A stretch of DNA of 61,133 nt from Streptomyces sp. TSRI0281 (GCF_001905125.1 NZ_LWLE01000021.1:1-61133); one strand, 5' to 3'; positions 46,474 to 56,552 are shown, counted from the first letter of the stretch. Notes: generated by a model not told the origin, from the letters alone. Program-made: numbers and translations.

Positions 46474-48231
46474 ATGAGCTTCTTCCTTCCTGATCGCGAG
46501 GCGGTCCTGACGGGATGCCAGGGGCTGGCGCTGTCCCATCCGGGGATCGGGGTGTGTCCGGACCCGCTCTACATGCTGGCGACCCGGCCCGCCCCGGGAC
46601 GGAAGGTGGCGCTGGTGGCCGGGGGCGGCGCCGGACACGAGCCACTCGACGGTGGACTGCTGGGGCGCGGTGGCGTGGACGCCGTGGTGCCGGGCCCGGT
46701 GTTCACCTCTCCAACAGGTGCCCAGGTGGAGGCGGGAGCCCGGGCCGCCGCCGCGCTGGGCTCGCGTGGCGGTGTTCTGCTGATCGTGAAGAACTACACC
46801 GGGGACCGGATCAACTTCGCTCTCGCGGCGGAGCGGGTCCGGGCCACCGGGATCATGGTGGACGAGGTGGTGGTCGACGACGATCTCGCCACCGCAGGCT
46901 CGGCGGCGGGGCGGCGCGGGACGGGGGGCGTGCTCGTCGTGGAGAAGATGCTGGGGGCGATGGCCGACCGGGGCGCCGGCCTGGAGGATCTGGCCGGGCT
47001 GGGTGCCGAGGTGGTGGCCGCCACGCGGAGCCTCGCCGTCTGCGCCCGCGCCCACACCTCCCCGGCGCTCAGGTCACCCGCGTTCGCTCTGCCGCCGGGC
47101 TCTCTGGACTACGGCGTCGGGATCCACGGCGAACGGGCCGCCCGCACCGTCACTGCCTCCCGTCCGGTCGAAGACACCGTCGGCTGCATGCTCGACGAGC
47201 TGCTGGCCGATCTCCCGCGGGCCGGGGACGGGGTCATCGCCGTGATATCAGGGCTGGGAGGGACGGGGGAGCTGGAACTGAGGGCGATCAGTGCGCTGGT
47301 CCACCTGAACCTGACCGCACGCGGGGTACCGGTACGTTCGCTGGCTACGGGCGTCTACGCCTCCGCACTGGACATGGCCGGGTTCAGTATCACCCTCACC
47401 TGTCTGGCCCCGGGCTGGCTGGAGCTGTGGACGGCACCCGCGGACACACCGTTGCGCCTCCCCGGCCCGGCGAACTCCGACGGCGTGTTCCTTGAGCCCC
47501 CGGAGGGGTTCGGCCGAGTTCCCCTCCATGCCACGCCCGCTGTCGGGCCCCGAGCCGGAGGTGCCTTCCTGGACGAATTGCACCGGATATGTCTGGCGGC
47601 GCATGCGGACCTCACCGCCCTCGACCAGGCGGCGGGGGACGGCGATTTCGGCGACAACTTCTGCGGCGGCGTCACCGCCGCCGTGCAGTGTGCCCGCGAG
47701 AACCGGCTGGCGGGCACGGCCGCGCTCGCCGAAACGTTCCGTGACCGTGTCGGCGGCTCCAGCGGCCCTCTGTTCGGCCTCCTGTTCACCGCTCTGGAGC
47801 CTGTTGCCGACCGCACGCCGCCCGACATTCCACATCTCGCCGCCGCCCTTCAGCAGGCGCTCACCCGCATCAGCGCCATTGGCGGCGCCGTGCCCGGTGA
47901 CCGCACTTTGCTCGACGCCCTCGCCCCCGCGGCAAAGTCCTTCACGGCCGCGTCATCGGGCAGCCACCACCCGCCGGTGACCAGTGCGGCGAGGGCAGCC
48001 GTCGACGGCGCCCTCGCCAGCGCGGCGCTTCCCGCCCGCCGTGGCAGGGCCAGTTACACCGGCGCCCACGGCACCGGGCAGCCCGATCCTGGCGCGGTCG
48101 CGATCGCCCTCGTCCTCATCGCGCTGGCGCGTGTCCATGAACCGGGCCCAGCCGCCGATCTGCCCGACCCCGCCCGGGTCACCCGCGCCGAAGACCTCGG
48201 GGTATCGCGCACACCCGGGGCACCGGGGTGA
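46474..48231 (+). CDS. Dihydroxyacetone kinase, fused DhaK-DhaL
   Basis: This 585-aa ATP-dependent kinase has two parts. The DhaK domain (about 1-330) has GGGAGHEP and GIHGE, whose His binds the substrate as a hemiaminal. The DhaL domain (about 385-570) has DQAAGDGDFG for Mg-ATP. It phosphorylates dihydroxyacetone or a similar short ketose. ATG 46474 follows TGGAGG. There is no PTS DhaM in the neighbourhood, consistent with the single-chain ATP-using form. It is convergent with a HAD phosphatase gene. Confidence 0.93.
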   Translation: MSFFLPDREAVLTGCQGLALSHPGIGVCPDPLYMLATRPAPGRKVALVAGGGAGHEPLDGGLLGRGGVDAVVPGPVFTSPTGAQVEAGARAAAALGSRGGVLLIVKNYTGDRINFALAAERVRATGIMVDEVVVDDDLATAGSAAGRRGTGGVLVVEKMLGAMADRGAGLEDLAGLGAEVVAATRSLAVCARAHTSPALRSPAFALPPGSLDYGVGIHGERAARTVTASRPVEDTVGCMLDELLADLPRAGDGVIAVISGLGGTGELELRAISALVHLNLTARGVPVRSLATGVYASALDMAGFSITLTCLAPGWLELWTAPADTPLRLPGPANSDGVFLEPPEGFGRVPLHATPAVGPRAGGAFLDELHRICLAAHADLTALDQAAGDGDFGDNFCGGVTAAVQCARENRLAGTAALAETFRDRVGGSSGPLFGLLFTALEPVADRTPPDIPHLAAALQQALTRISAIGGAVPGDRTLLDALAPAAKSFTAASSGSHHPPVTSAARAAVDGALASAALPARRGRASYTGAHGTGQPDPGAVAIALVLIALARVHEPGPAADLPDPARVTRAEDLGVSRTPGAPG

Positions 48232-48252
48232 GTCGTTCCGGTGCCCCGGGTG
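48212..48252. terminator. Bidirectional hairpin between dhaKL and HAD genes
   Basis: A 15-bp perfect inverted repeat (CACCCGGGGCACCGG, 48212-48226, and its complement, 48238-48252) encloses the dhaKL stop codon in its loop. It can end transcription of both convergent genes. Confidence 0.8.
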
Positions 48253-48268
48253 CGGGAATACGGGTGCC

Positions 48269-48967
48269 TCAGCCCGAGGGCGCCCGGTCCCGGTCGCCCC
48301 AGCTTGCGATCCAGGCGGCCAGGACCTCGTCCTCCAGGGACTCGACCCAGGCGTCGGCGAGCCCGGCGCACTCAGGGGAAGGACCCGCGCCGACCCCGAC
48401 GACAGGCATCCCCGCGTGCACCGCGGACTGGATCCCGCACAGCGAGTCCTCGATGGCCAGGCACTGGGCGGGTTCCACACCCAGCAGGTCCGCCGCGCGG
48501 GTGTACACGTCGGGATGGGGCTTCGGCCGCATCCGGCCGACCGGGACCACAACGTGGCGGAAGTGCCCGAGAAGCCCCGCCGAGCTCAGGCAGGCCTCCA
48601 CCACGTCCCCGGGGCAGTTGCTGGCCACCGCGAGCGGCAGCTTTCCGGCTGCGGCCTCCACCACCGCCGACGCGCCGAGGCACGTTACCGGCTCGGCGGA
48701 AGCCAGCATCCGGAACGCGCCCAGCAGCTGATCCGTCATCTGCGACGCCAGTTCTTTCCGCCCGGCCACCTGCGCCATGAGCCTCCCGCACTCGGTGTAG
48801 TGGATTCCCTGCGACAGTTCCCAGAACTTCCTGTCCGGGACAACTCCGTATTCATTGAGGACCTGCTTGCGGGCGTCCACCCAGTGCTTCTCACTGTCCA
48901 TCAGGGTTCCGTCGCAGTCGAACACGACCGCTCTGGGGGACCAAGTTTTTCCTCTGGATTCCAGCAC
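48269..48967 (-). CDS. HAD-superfamily phosphatase (beta-phosphoglucomutase-like)
   Basis: This 232-aa protein has all HAD motifs: VVFDCDGTLMDSE, VASNCPGD, RPKPHPDVY and IEDSLCG. A helical cap (about 20-90) points to a small sugar phosphate or similar substrate. GTG 48967 has AAAGAGGTC 4 nt upstream; the longer frame reaching 49264 is AT-rich and not protein-like. It lies back to back with dhaKL, so both may act on triose or sugar phosphates (inference). Confidence 0.88.
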   Translation of the reverse strand: MLESRGKTWSPRAVVFDCDGTLMDSEKHWVDARKQVLNEYGVVPDRKFWELSQGIHYTECGRLMAQVAGRKELASQMTDQLLGAFRMLASAEPVTCLGASAVVEAAAGKLPLAVASNCPGDVVEACLSSAGLLGHFRHVVVPVGRMRPKPHPDVYTRAADLLGVEPAQCLAIEDSLCGIQSAVHAGMPVVGVGAGPSPECAGLADAWVESLEDEVLAAWIASWGDRDRAPSG

Positions 48968-49494
48968 TTTCGACCTCTTTCGCGAATTCGTGCAGCCCGG
49001 CGAGCCCGAACAGTGAAACGGAAGGTTTAGAACGCTGCCGTCTTCGGACTGCCGGCAGGCAGGAGAATTCCCGTCACTGCTGCACGAAATTGTGCAAGGA
49101 AAGATATTCACGGAAACGAGAGAAAGGAAGAGGGTGACCGGAAGTGAAATGAGAAGAAAATAAAGAATTCCACTCATGGAATTTAATTTACATCGCGAAA
49201 ACGGGCACGAAAAGGAAGGATATGTGCCGAACAAGAGCGGCCTCGGGCAAAATTTAGCAACCATGTGCCCTGGTAAGAACGTTCACCCTCCGCATGTTCC
49301 TAAACCTCGATGCAATCCCATCTCCGCCTTTCGCGGAGAAGCAGGAGGTCCGGGGCAACCGCGCGGTCGCGCAACCGGTCGCCCGGTCGGAGCGTCGCCT
49401 TTCCCTGAACGATGTCCGTCTACGGTGGCGAGGTCCGGGCCGACACTGCACCATCGGAGAGACGCCCGGACGCAACCGGACCCGAGGAGGGCAC
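48968..49494. other. AT-rich intergenic region
   Basis: The part around 49020-49265 is markedly AT-richer than the rest of the window. It contains the inverted repeat AATTCCA-CTCA-TGGAATT (49166-49183). It should hold promoters for the minus-strand HAD gene and for the DUF5133 gene. No gene is supported. Confidence 0.5.
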
Positions 49495-49767
49495 ATGGCA
49501 CTGAAAGCCGACCCCAAAGTTGTGCGTGAGCTGGTCCACCGCTACGACAAGCTTCAGAGTCTCGATGCACCCTGCCCGGGATCCTCAATCAATCCCGGGA
49601 TCGAGGGCGTCGTCTACACCCTCTGTGTCCTGACCGGTACCCGCGACGAGCCGAACGCTCTGGCCGCCGCTCGCAGCTTGCTTGCGCACCCCGACTCATC
49701 CCGCTCGGAACACATCCCGCCGTGCCCGGACCCGCTGCAAGATGGCGCCACGACCACAGATCGGTGA
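49495..49767 (+). CDS. DUF5133-like small protein
   Basis: This 90-aa protein resembles the streptomycete DUF5133 core: VVRELVHRYDKL, then VVYTLCVLTGTRDEPNALAA. ATG 49495 follows GAGGAGGG. The C-terminal 25 residues are Pro/Cys-containing and atypical, so the end may have been altered. The function is unknown. Confidence 0.65.
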   Translation: MALKADPKVVRELVHRYDKLQSLDAPCPGSSINPGIEGVVYTLCVLTGTRDEPNALAAARSLLAHPDSSRSEHIPPCPDPLQDGATTTDR

Positions 49768-50030
49768 ACCGCCCCGCTCCACTCCGGCCTGTCCACGCGG
49801 CCGCGGCTGTGCCGGACACGGCTGGAAATCCGAACGGCTTCCAGCCGGCCGGGGTGCTGTAGAGGGCCTGGTCCGGTGTGGCCAGCGCCGCCTCAGGCTT
49901 CTTCTCGGTGTGCAGGAGGCGCAGCAGCTCTTCCTGGGCTGGGTCGGAATGCCGGCCCACCACCTGGTAGTTGACCCGTTTCTTGTCGATGCCTATGAGG
50001 TCGTCGTGAGCCCGTGTGTGTGCGGGTATG
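49768..50030 (-). other. Possible gene fragment
   Basis: The minus-strand frame around 50015-49820 reads LIGIDKKRVNYQVVGRHS and AQEELLRLLHTEKKPEAALA, which is convincing protein, but no start with a ribosome site precedes it; the first possible start is GTG 49963. It may be the 3' end of a lost gene. It is not annotated as intact. Confidence 0.35.
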
Positions 50031-50073
50031 GCGGAAGGGGGTGGCAGCGCAGTCGCGCCGCCACCCCCTTCCG
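50031..50073 (-). terminator. Terminator of the subtilase gene
   Basis: CGGAAGGGGGGTGGC (50031-50045) pairs with GCCACCCCCTTCCG (50060-50073) with one bulged G. It lies 10 nt beyond the subtilase stop on the minus strand. Confidence 0.75.
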
Positions 50074-50082
50074 TGTGCCGGG

Positions 50083-53000
50083 TCAGTTGAGGGTCAGGAA
50101 GGTACCCGCGCCGTTGGAGTATTCGATCCAGGTGGTGGACCGGGTGTCCGCCGGGATGCCGGACCAGGTGGCGGTCAGGTCGGTCGGGGTTCCGGGGGTG
50201 ACACGGGCATGGTCGGGCGTGACGGTGACCGTGCCCGTGGTCGGGCTGTTCTCGGTGATGTTGTTCACCTGGTAGGTGTACGGCGTGACGCTGCCGCCTG
50301 TGCTGCTCTCGTCGACGGTGACCACAGCCAGGAAGATCTTTCCGGCCTTGGGCTGCCGCAGGGAGATGGTGGATGTCCCGTTGCTGTCGGGGTCGGCGAA
50401 CTGGAGTTCCTGCGGGGCACCGTCGAGCAGGGGCCCCCAGACGACGCCGACGATGGTGTCGGCAGCCGGATCGAAATGGACCGAGATCTGGGAAGCCTTG
50501 GTACCGGCCGGGATGGTCGCCTCGTAGTAGACCTCAGCGGTTCCGGTCAGGGTGCCCGTGGTGGGGGGTGAGGAGACCGGGCCGTGGGCGGTGGCCGTGA
50601 GGGTTGTGGTGGCCGGGGTGACGGAGTAGGTGATCTCGCCGCTGGTGCCGGTGCCCTTGATCTCGGCAGGGGCGTGGACGCTCTGCGGGGTGACGACGAC
50701 CGGACTGCGGACGGAGGTCCGGCCGGAGGTCCAGGTGAGGGAACCGGTGTTGAGGATTCCCGAGGGTGCGGTCGTCACGTCGAGCTTGACGGTGAAGGTG
50801 CGCTTCTGCCCAGGGTGCTTGAAGTGCAGGACGGACGGGGAGACGGTGGCCTTGATACCGGGAAGGTCGACCTTGGCGCGGTAGGTGCCGGCCGAGGTGG
50901 CGGTGACGGTGCGGGTGACTGTCTGGGTGCCGAAGAGTTCACCGATCGCGATGGAGGGGTAGTTGAGGTCGCTGGGGTCGATGGCTTTGGTCCCGGTCCG
51001 GGTGTTGATGCCGACGCCTTCGAGGTAGGCGAGCCAGTCCCGCTCGGTGGAGTCGTAGACGAGTCCGGGCCGGAGCATTGCCCGGGCTTCGACTTCGCCG
51101 GCTCCCTGGGCGAAGACGTCATCGCTGTTCTTGCCGTCGGCCGTCTTGGTGGGGGACGCGGTGGTCATCATGGCCGACTTGACGCTCATGGGCGACCAGG
51201 TGGGGTGCTCGGAGAAGTACAGGGCGGCGAGGCCGGCGATGTGCGGGGAGGCCATCGAGGTGCCGGAGTAGAAGTCGAAGTCGCGGCCCTCGTTTCCGGG
51301 CGGTGAAACGGCGGCGAGGATGGTCGCGCCGGGTGCGGTGATGTCGGGCTTGAGGAGGTCGCCGTTGCCGATGAGGGAGGGGCCGCGGGAGGAGAAGCCG
51401 GCGACCTGCGGGTAGGCGGCGCTGTTGCCGCCCCGGGTGAGGGTGACGGTGGCGTTGTCCGTGGCGGCGTAGTCGCGTACGGCGGTGGCGTCGGGGGCGT
51501 TCAGGTGGACGGTCGGTATGGAGTGCAGGTCGCCGTCGGTGCTCTCGTCGCGGGTGTTGACCAGGACCATACCGATGCCGCCGGCTCTCTTGACCTCGGC
51601 GGATTTGTCGATGCGGGCATTGGTGCCTCGGTCGCAGACGACCACCTTTCCGGCGGTGCGTGCGGGGTCGAGGGTGCCCGTGACGCAGAGATTGGCGTCG
51701 GTGGTGTCGGCGTCGGTGGTCTTTACGGTGGCGGCGCGGACGAGAGGTACGGAGCCGACAGTGTTCTGCACGCTGGTGCTGATGCCGGTGTAGTTCTTTC
51801 CGTTGCCGAGGGTCACGGTGCCGGTGTGGGAGGCGATTGTTCCGGCTGCGACGGTGGTGGTCCAGGGCGCGGTGTTGTCGAGGCTGGAGGCGTCGGGGCC
51901 GGCGTTGCCTCCGGCGGTGGCGACGAAGATGCCGGCGGCGGCGGCGTTACGGAGCGCGGTCTGGGACGGATCGTCGTACGCACTTTCGAACTGGGCGCCG
52001 AGGGAGTAGTTGATGACGTCCACGCCGTCGGCGACGGCCTGGTCGATGGCGGCCACGAGATCGCTGGTCAGGCCGCCGTCCTGGGTGCCGTCCTTGCTCT
52101 GCCAGAGGGCCTTGTAGACGGCGACGCCGGCGGCGGGGGCGACACCGGAGATGGTGCCGAAGTCATGGCCGTCGGCGGTGGCGTGGACGGCGGCGTTGCC
52201 TGCGGCGGTCGATGCGGTGTGGGTGCCGTGGCCTTCGCTGTCGCGGGGGGAAAGGTAGCCGGCGCGGTTGGATTCGGGGACGAGCCGGAGCCAGGAGTCG
52301 CCGAAATGGCGGGCGCTGATGATCTTCTGGTTGCAGTCGGCGGCGGTGAAGCTCTCGCCGGTCTGGCAGGTGCCGGTGAAGGTGGTGCCGTCGGCCTTGT
52401 GCATGACGGTGGTGGTGCCGTCGAGGTAGGGCCGGTAGGGATCGCCCTTGGCGGGTTTTCTGACGGGTTTGCCGGTGGGCTTCTTGGCCGTGAGCGCGGG
52501 GGCTTTGAAAGAGGCGCTCTCGGGCCAGATCCCGGTGTCGATGACGCCGATGACGATGCCCTTGCCGGCCTTGGCGGTACCGCCGAGGGCGGCCCACAGA
52601 CCCTTTCGGCCGGAGAGTCCGAGGAAGTCGGCGGAGTTCTTGTCGTCGGTGGCATGGTGGAATCGGTCGGGGGCGATGCCGGTGACGCCCTTGGTGGCGG
52701 CCAGTTGAACAAGTTGGCGGGCGTTGAGCTGGGCACTGAAGGTGTTGGTGGTGACGGCGTAGTGCTGGCGGACGGTGGCGCCGACCTTCTTGGCGACGTG
52801 GGTCTGTTCGCCGATCAGGTGGGTGCGGTATCGCTTGGCGTTGGTGGTGGTGACGTCGATTTTCCTGCCTTCGGTGGCTTTGGTGGCGGGGAGGTTGTCG
52901 ATGCCGCCGTCGTAGGTGACCAGAGGTTGGCCGGCAAGGGTGATCAGGTAGGTGCCGGTAGCGAGGGGGGTGGTGCGGCCGACGGCGGTGGCGGGGGTGG

Positions 53001-53106
53001 CAAGGGGAAGGCTGAGGGCGGCGAGGGCAGTGGTGAGCAGGGCGCCGATGGCACCGCGGCGGGTGCGGGACGCTCTTCGTGGCTGAGGTGTCACGGGATT
53101 CCTCAC
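50083..53106 (-). CDS. Secreted subtilisin-like serine protease (S8)
   Basis: This 1007-aa preproprotein starts at GTG 53106. The signal peptide has RRASRTRR and a hydrophobic core and ends near ATPATA (residue 41). An I9 propeptide follows (about 50-150). The S8 domain has the triad Asp190 (VIDTG), His293 (GHGTH) and Ser617 (GTSMAS), with Asn401 as oxyanion residue. A PA domain is inserted at about 450-560, and C-terminal Fn3-like beta domains run from about 720 to the end. It probably degrades extracellular protein. The ribosome site is poor. Confidence 0.93.
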   Translation of the reverse strand: MRNPVTPQPRRASRTRRGAIGALLTTALAALSLPLATPATAVGRTTPLATGTYLITLAGQPLVTYDGGIDNLPATKATEGRKIDVTTTNAKRYRTHLIGEQTHVAKKVGATVRQHYAVTTNTFSAQLNARQLVQLAATKGVTGIAPDRFHHATDDKNSADFLGLSGRKGLWAALGGTAKAGKGIVIGVIDTGIWPESASFKAPALTAKKPTGKPVRKPAKGDPYRPYLDGTTTVMHKADGTTFTGTCQTGESFTAADCNQKIISARHFGDSWLRLVPESNRAGYLSPRDSEGHGTHTASTAAGNAAVHATADGHDFGTISGVAPAAGVAVYKALWQSKDGTQDGGLTSDLVAAIDQAVADGVDVINYSLGAQFESAYDDPSQTALRNAAAAGIFVATAGGNAGPDASSLDNTAPWTTTVAAGTIASHTGTVTLGNGKNYTGISTSVQNTVGSVPLVRAATVKTTDADTTDANLCVTGTLDPARTAGKVVVCDRGTNARIDKSAEVKRAGGIGMVLVNTRDESTDGDLHSIPTVHLNAPDATAVRDYAATDNATVTLTRGGNSAAYPQVAGFSSRGPSLIGNGDLLKPDITAPGATILAAVSPPGNEGRDFDFYSGTSMASPHIAGLAALYFSEHPTWSPMSVKSAMMTTASPTKTADGKNSDDVFAQGAGEVEARAMLRPGLVYDSTERDWLAYLEGVGINTRTGTKAIDPSDLNYPSIAIGELFGTQTVTRTVTATSAGTYRAKVDLPGIKATVSPSVLHFKHPGQKRTFTVKLDVTTAPSGILNTGSLTWTSGRTSVRSPVVVTPQSVHAPAEIKGTGTSGEITYSVTPATTTLTATAHGPVSSPPTTGTLTGTAEVYYEATIPAGTKASQISVHFDPAADTIVGVVWGPLLDGAPQELQFADPDSNGTSTISLRQPKAGKIFLAVVTVDESSTGGSVTPYTYQVNNITENSPTTGTVTVTPDHARVTPGTPTDLTATWSGIPADTRSTTWIEYSNGAGTFLTLN

Positions 53107-53396
53107 AGGTGTCCGGACATGCCAGGTGGGCGAGCGGGGGTGCTCGCCTGGCGGGGGTGTGCGCCGACGGCTGGGGGGTGAGTGAACCGCCGGTCACGTC
53201 GGGTGGTTGATTGGCGATTCGGGAGAAGTGAACGCTGTGCGATCACATGCTGTCCAGATAATCTGTTGGCGTCTTTGGCCTGGTGACCAAACGCGCCACC
53301 TGTGAGGGGACCCCGGCCGGACTTGACTGCCCGTACCTGTCCGGGGCGGCCCCATACGTATGGCAGGGAGGCTTGGTTTTGCTGGAGGCAGTGGGT

Positions 53397-54359
53397 GTGA
53401 GCGCGTTCGACGAGAGCGTGTACCGAGCCGTGTTGTCTGGACCGCAGAGCGCCGTGCGTGACCTCGCGGAGAGCGCCGGGGCCGGGGCGGCGCGCACAGG
53501 ACAGGCGTTGAGGCGCCTCGCCGGTCTGGGGCTGGTGCGGCGGGTAGGGCGCGGCCAGTGGGAGGCGGTCAGCCCGCGGTCGGCGCTGTCGGCGTTGCTG
53601 AACCGGCGCCGCTCGGAAGCGGAGACGGTGTTTGCGGGGGTGGAGACCAAGTTCGCCGATCTGCACCGCCTGCACCGGGCCGGGCAGTTGCGGTCGGATC
53701 CTGGCGCCTTGGTGGAGGTGCTGACGGGCCGGGAAGTGCTGACACGGAAGATCGAGGAGTTGAGCCGGTCCGTCACCACGCATCTGTGGACGTTGGACAA
53801 GCCTCCGTATCTGGAGCCGGTGGGACAGCCGCATTTCAATGAGTGGGAGACGGCGACGACTCGGGAGTGGTTGGAGCGCGGGGTGGACATCCGGGGGGTG
53901 TACTGCCTGGAGTCGATCGAGCCGCCCGGGCGATTGGAGACGCTTCTGAATCTGGCGGCGCTCGGGGAGCAGTCGCGGTTGTTGCCGCATCTTCCGTTCA
54001 AGGCACGGATCGTGGACCGGCGGGTTGCGGTGGTGCTCTTGGCGGAGGGAAGCCAGGACTCCATCGTGCTGGTGCATCCGTCGGGTCTGCTGGACGGGCT
54101 GATGGAGTTGTTCGAGGCGTACTGGGAGCGGGCCGAGCCGTTGCTCTCCGAGGGGTTGGGTCTGGGGGAGGGCCCCAGCCAGGAGGAAATGGTCCTGCTG
54201 CGGTTGTTGCACGCCGGGTTCAAGGACCAAGCGATCGCCCGGCATTTGGGGGTGAGTGTGCGTACGGCGACGCGTCGGGTGGCGTCGCTGATGCGGAGGC
54301 TGGATGCGGGAACGCGGTTTCAGGCCGGGGCGAAGGCGCGGGAGCGGGGTTGGGTGTGA
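53397..54359 (+). CDS. TrmB/LuxR-type HTH regulator
   Basis: This protein of about 320 aa has an N-terminal TrmB-like winged helix (AVLSGPQSAVRDLAESA), a central domain that could bind a ligand and a C-terminal LuxR-like helix-turn-helix (DQAIARHLGVSVRTATRRV). GTG 53397 has GGAGG 8 nt upstream; GTG 53391 is possible. This architecture is common beside streptomycete secreted proteases. It is divergent from the subtilase gene across about 290 nt and probably controls it. Confidence 0.83.
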   Translation: MSAFDESVYRAVLSGPQSAVRDLAESAGAGAARTGQALRRLAGLGLVRRVGRGQWEAVSPRSALSALLNRRRSEAETVFAGVETKFADLHRLHRAGQLRSDPGALVEVLTGREVLTRKIEELSRSVTTHLWTLDKPPYLEPVGQPHFNEWETATTREWLERGVDIRGVYCLESIEPPGRLETLLNLAALGEQSRLLPHLPFKARIVDRRVAVVLLAEGSQDSIVLVHPSGLLDGLMELFEAYWERAEPLLSEGLGLGEGPSQEEMVLLRLLHAGFKDQAIARHLGVSVRTATRRVASLMRRLDAGTRFQAGAKARERGWV

Positions 54360-54701
54360 CGTTTCCAGGGATCTTCGAGGCGAACCGGCCCGACCCAAGA
54401 CGATCGCTCAACTGCGGCGGCGACAAGGCCCTGCCCGTCCTCGTCGTCCGCACCAGCCCACCGCTGCTGTCCCCACGGCAGCAGGACTCCAACTGGACCC
54501 GGGACACAGCTCGAACCTCGCCCCCTCTGCCCCAGTTCGTGCGTTGCACTGACGGCCTGCCGGAGCCCTCGCGCATGAAGGGGCAGCAGGGGAACGGAGC
54601 AGGCTCCGCTGACGGCGTGGGCGGCCCGATGGGTGGTCGGGAGCCGTCTCATGGCCGGTGACGTGACCGGGGCCTGTACGTCCCCTGCCACTGCGATTTC
54701 G
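54360..54701. other. Gap without a gene
   Basis: Nothing with coding character or clear repeats is seen between the regulator stop and the 3' end of the decayed ATPase gene. Confidence 0.5.
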
Positions 54702-56286
54702 CTACGGGGTGGCGTATACCCTCGACATCGCGATCTCGCGGATGGTTTCTGGATCGTTGGGTGGCCTCAGCGTGCGAGTGCTGATTACTTGGGTTCCGGT
54801 GTCGGGGGCGGCTGCGGCCAGTTCCGTGAGAGCTTGGCGCACTACGTCGTGGGCGGTGCCCTGCTGGTGAGGGTTGTCCAGCAGCAGCAGCCCAGGGAAG
54901 GCGCACTCCTGGTCGAGATCTCTTTCGAGGAACAGGATGGCGTAGCTGTATGCCAGGAAGAACAGGACCTTGGCCTCTGCTCCCGGACCTTGGTTCCAGG
55001 GCCGGGAACCGACGTAGAAGGTGAGATCGGTGTCCCTGATCGTCACCTCCCGGGTCACCCGGAGCGTGTCGCGGTAGCGGGCGAGGAAATCGTTCATGCG
55101 GTCGGCGAAGGAAGAACACCGGTCCATGGGAGACAGCACGGATGTCCTCAAGGCCGGCTGCCGCTTCTCGATCTGATCCACGGTCTGCTGAGCGGAGAAT
55201 AAGGTGCGGTGTGCTTCGTCGCGACGCTGCAGAATCTCTTCCATCGCCGGAAGGGCAGTCATCTTATGCTCCAGTTGGGCGATCTCCGCGGCGAGTCCTT
55301 CCAACGTCGCCATGAACGGGGAAAGTTGTGCGGTGCGCTGTTGGTTGAGTCGCTGCGCCAGTTCGGCCTGCTGTGCGTGCAACGTCTGCTGAAGCCTTCG
55401 CGTGGCTTCCAGATCGGTTGCGGTGTGTGTGATGACGTCATCCAGCTCGGACAGTTCCGACTTCAGGGACCTGATTTCCACCTGTGCCCTGCGCCGGCGC
55501 TTGTCATCATCCACCGGCTGGAAGCACAGATAGCAGGCGTCCTCGTGGTGAGCACGCTTGGGATCGACGCTCTGCTCGCAGGCAGGGCACAAGCGGACTG
55601 GCAGGGCGTCGAAGACCTCGATGGAGGTGATCAGACATTTTCCATTCGACCTACCTCGGCTGTGACCGTGCGAGCCGAGCGGCGGTGTTCTTCAAGGAGA
55701 TGTTCCAGGTCCGCCATCTCCTCGGTCGCGCGCCTGAGCTGGCTGGTGACGTCCCCGTAGGCAACGGTCAGGGAGGAGTCGTATCCCGCGGGCGCCCCGG
55801 CAGGAGTGTTTCCTTCAGTAATGCCTTGGATTTCAGCTGTCAGAGTTCGACGGCGTTCATGGATGGCATTGAGCTTGCCCTGCAGCTCGCGGCGTGCTGC
55901 GGCGACCTGCTCTGCGCTGTGGGTGAGGGGCAGGCCCAGGTTCTGGGCGATAGCGGTGATGGCCTGCAGAGTGCCTTCCCGGACCTCCCTGCTCACGGCC
56001 TCACCTCGACGCCGTCTCGCCTGTGCGAGCTCGAAGTCCCGGTTCGCCTGGGCGGTTCGGGATTGGGCGAATCCTAGGAGCTGGCTGACGACGGCACGCC
56101 GGACGAACTCATGCTCCTTGTTCGCGAAGCTCGTCCAGGAGTCCTCGTTTCGGTAGAAGTGACGCAAGGTGTTGCGGAAGGAAAGGGCGACCTGTTCAGT
56201 GGCCGCAGTCGGATGAAGCCGCTTGGGTGTACGAGCGTGACTCTGCCGATCCGAAGCCCGCGCTCGGATGTGCTGGGCTCGCTCAT
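54702..56286 (-). pseudogene. Decayed ABC-three-component-like (DUF3732-like) ATPase
   Basis: Pieces in three frames form one SMC-like ATPase. ATG 56286 begins an N-terminal strand (IGRVTLVHPSGFIRLRPL). The next piece (about 56200-55640) starts FRNTLRHFYRNEDSW in another frame, and the Walker A region that should lie between them is missing. The last frame (55630-54702) carries a zinc-hook-like CPAC...CYLC, a coiled coil and LLLDNPHQQG as Walker B. Its start overlaps the previous gene's stop (ATGA). A deletion and a frameshift inactivate it. The family assignment is tentative. Confidence 0.6.
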
Positions 56287-56552
56287 GGGCGGATCTCCTG
56301 ATGGAAAGTCGCGTTGCCGACCTCGTCCGGAAACAGGTCGTAGATGAGGTTCTTCAGGTCGGTGCCTGACATGTCCGCCAGGTTGCCCTGCATGGCTCGG
56401 CATCTCTGGACCAAGGACTGGAACTGCTCCATCGCCGTGAGCTGGGCTGCCGTCGTCTTACCGGCGGCCGTGAGCTTCACCCGCTCAGGGTTGTGGCTGA
56501 CGGTGATGGTTGCGAGGCCGCGGGCGGTGAGAAAGGACAGAAACTGTGCGCT
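56283..56552 (-). pseudogene. Truncated upstream partner of the ATPase
   Basis: About 86 codons without a start, beginning FLSFLTARGLATITVSHN and ending NATFHQEIRP. The text suggests the C-terminal winged helix of a middle component of a three-component ABC system. A stop codon lies just upstream in frame at 56553, so the 5' part is gone. Its ATGA overlap with the ATPase gene shows the two were one operon. Confidence 0.55.

Noticed and set aside
46474..48967. dhaKL and HAD genes as one operon
   Set aside because: They are convergent and share a terminator hairpin, so only a functional link is possible.
48968..49264. N-terminal extension of the HAD phosphatase as a membrane anchor
   Set aside because: The AT-rich translated text is not protein-like, and GTG 48967 has a good ribosome site.
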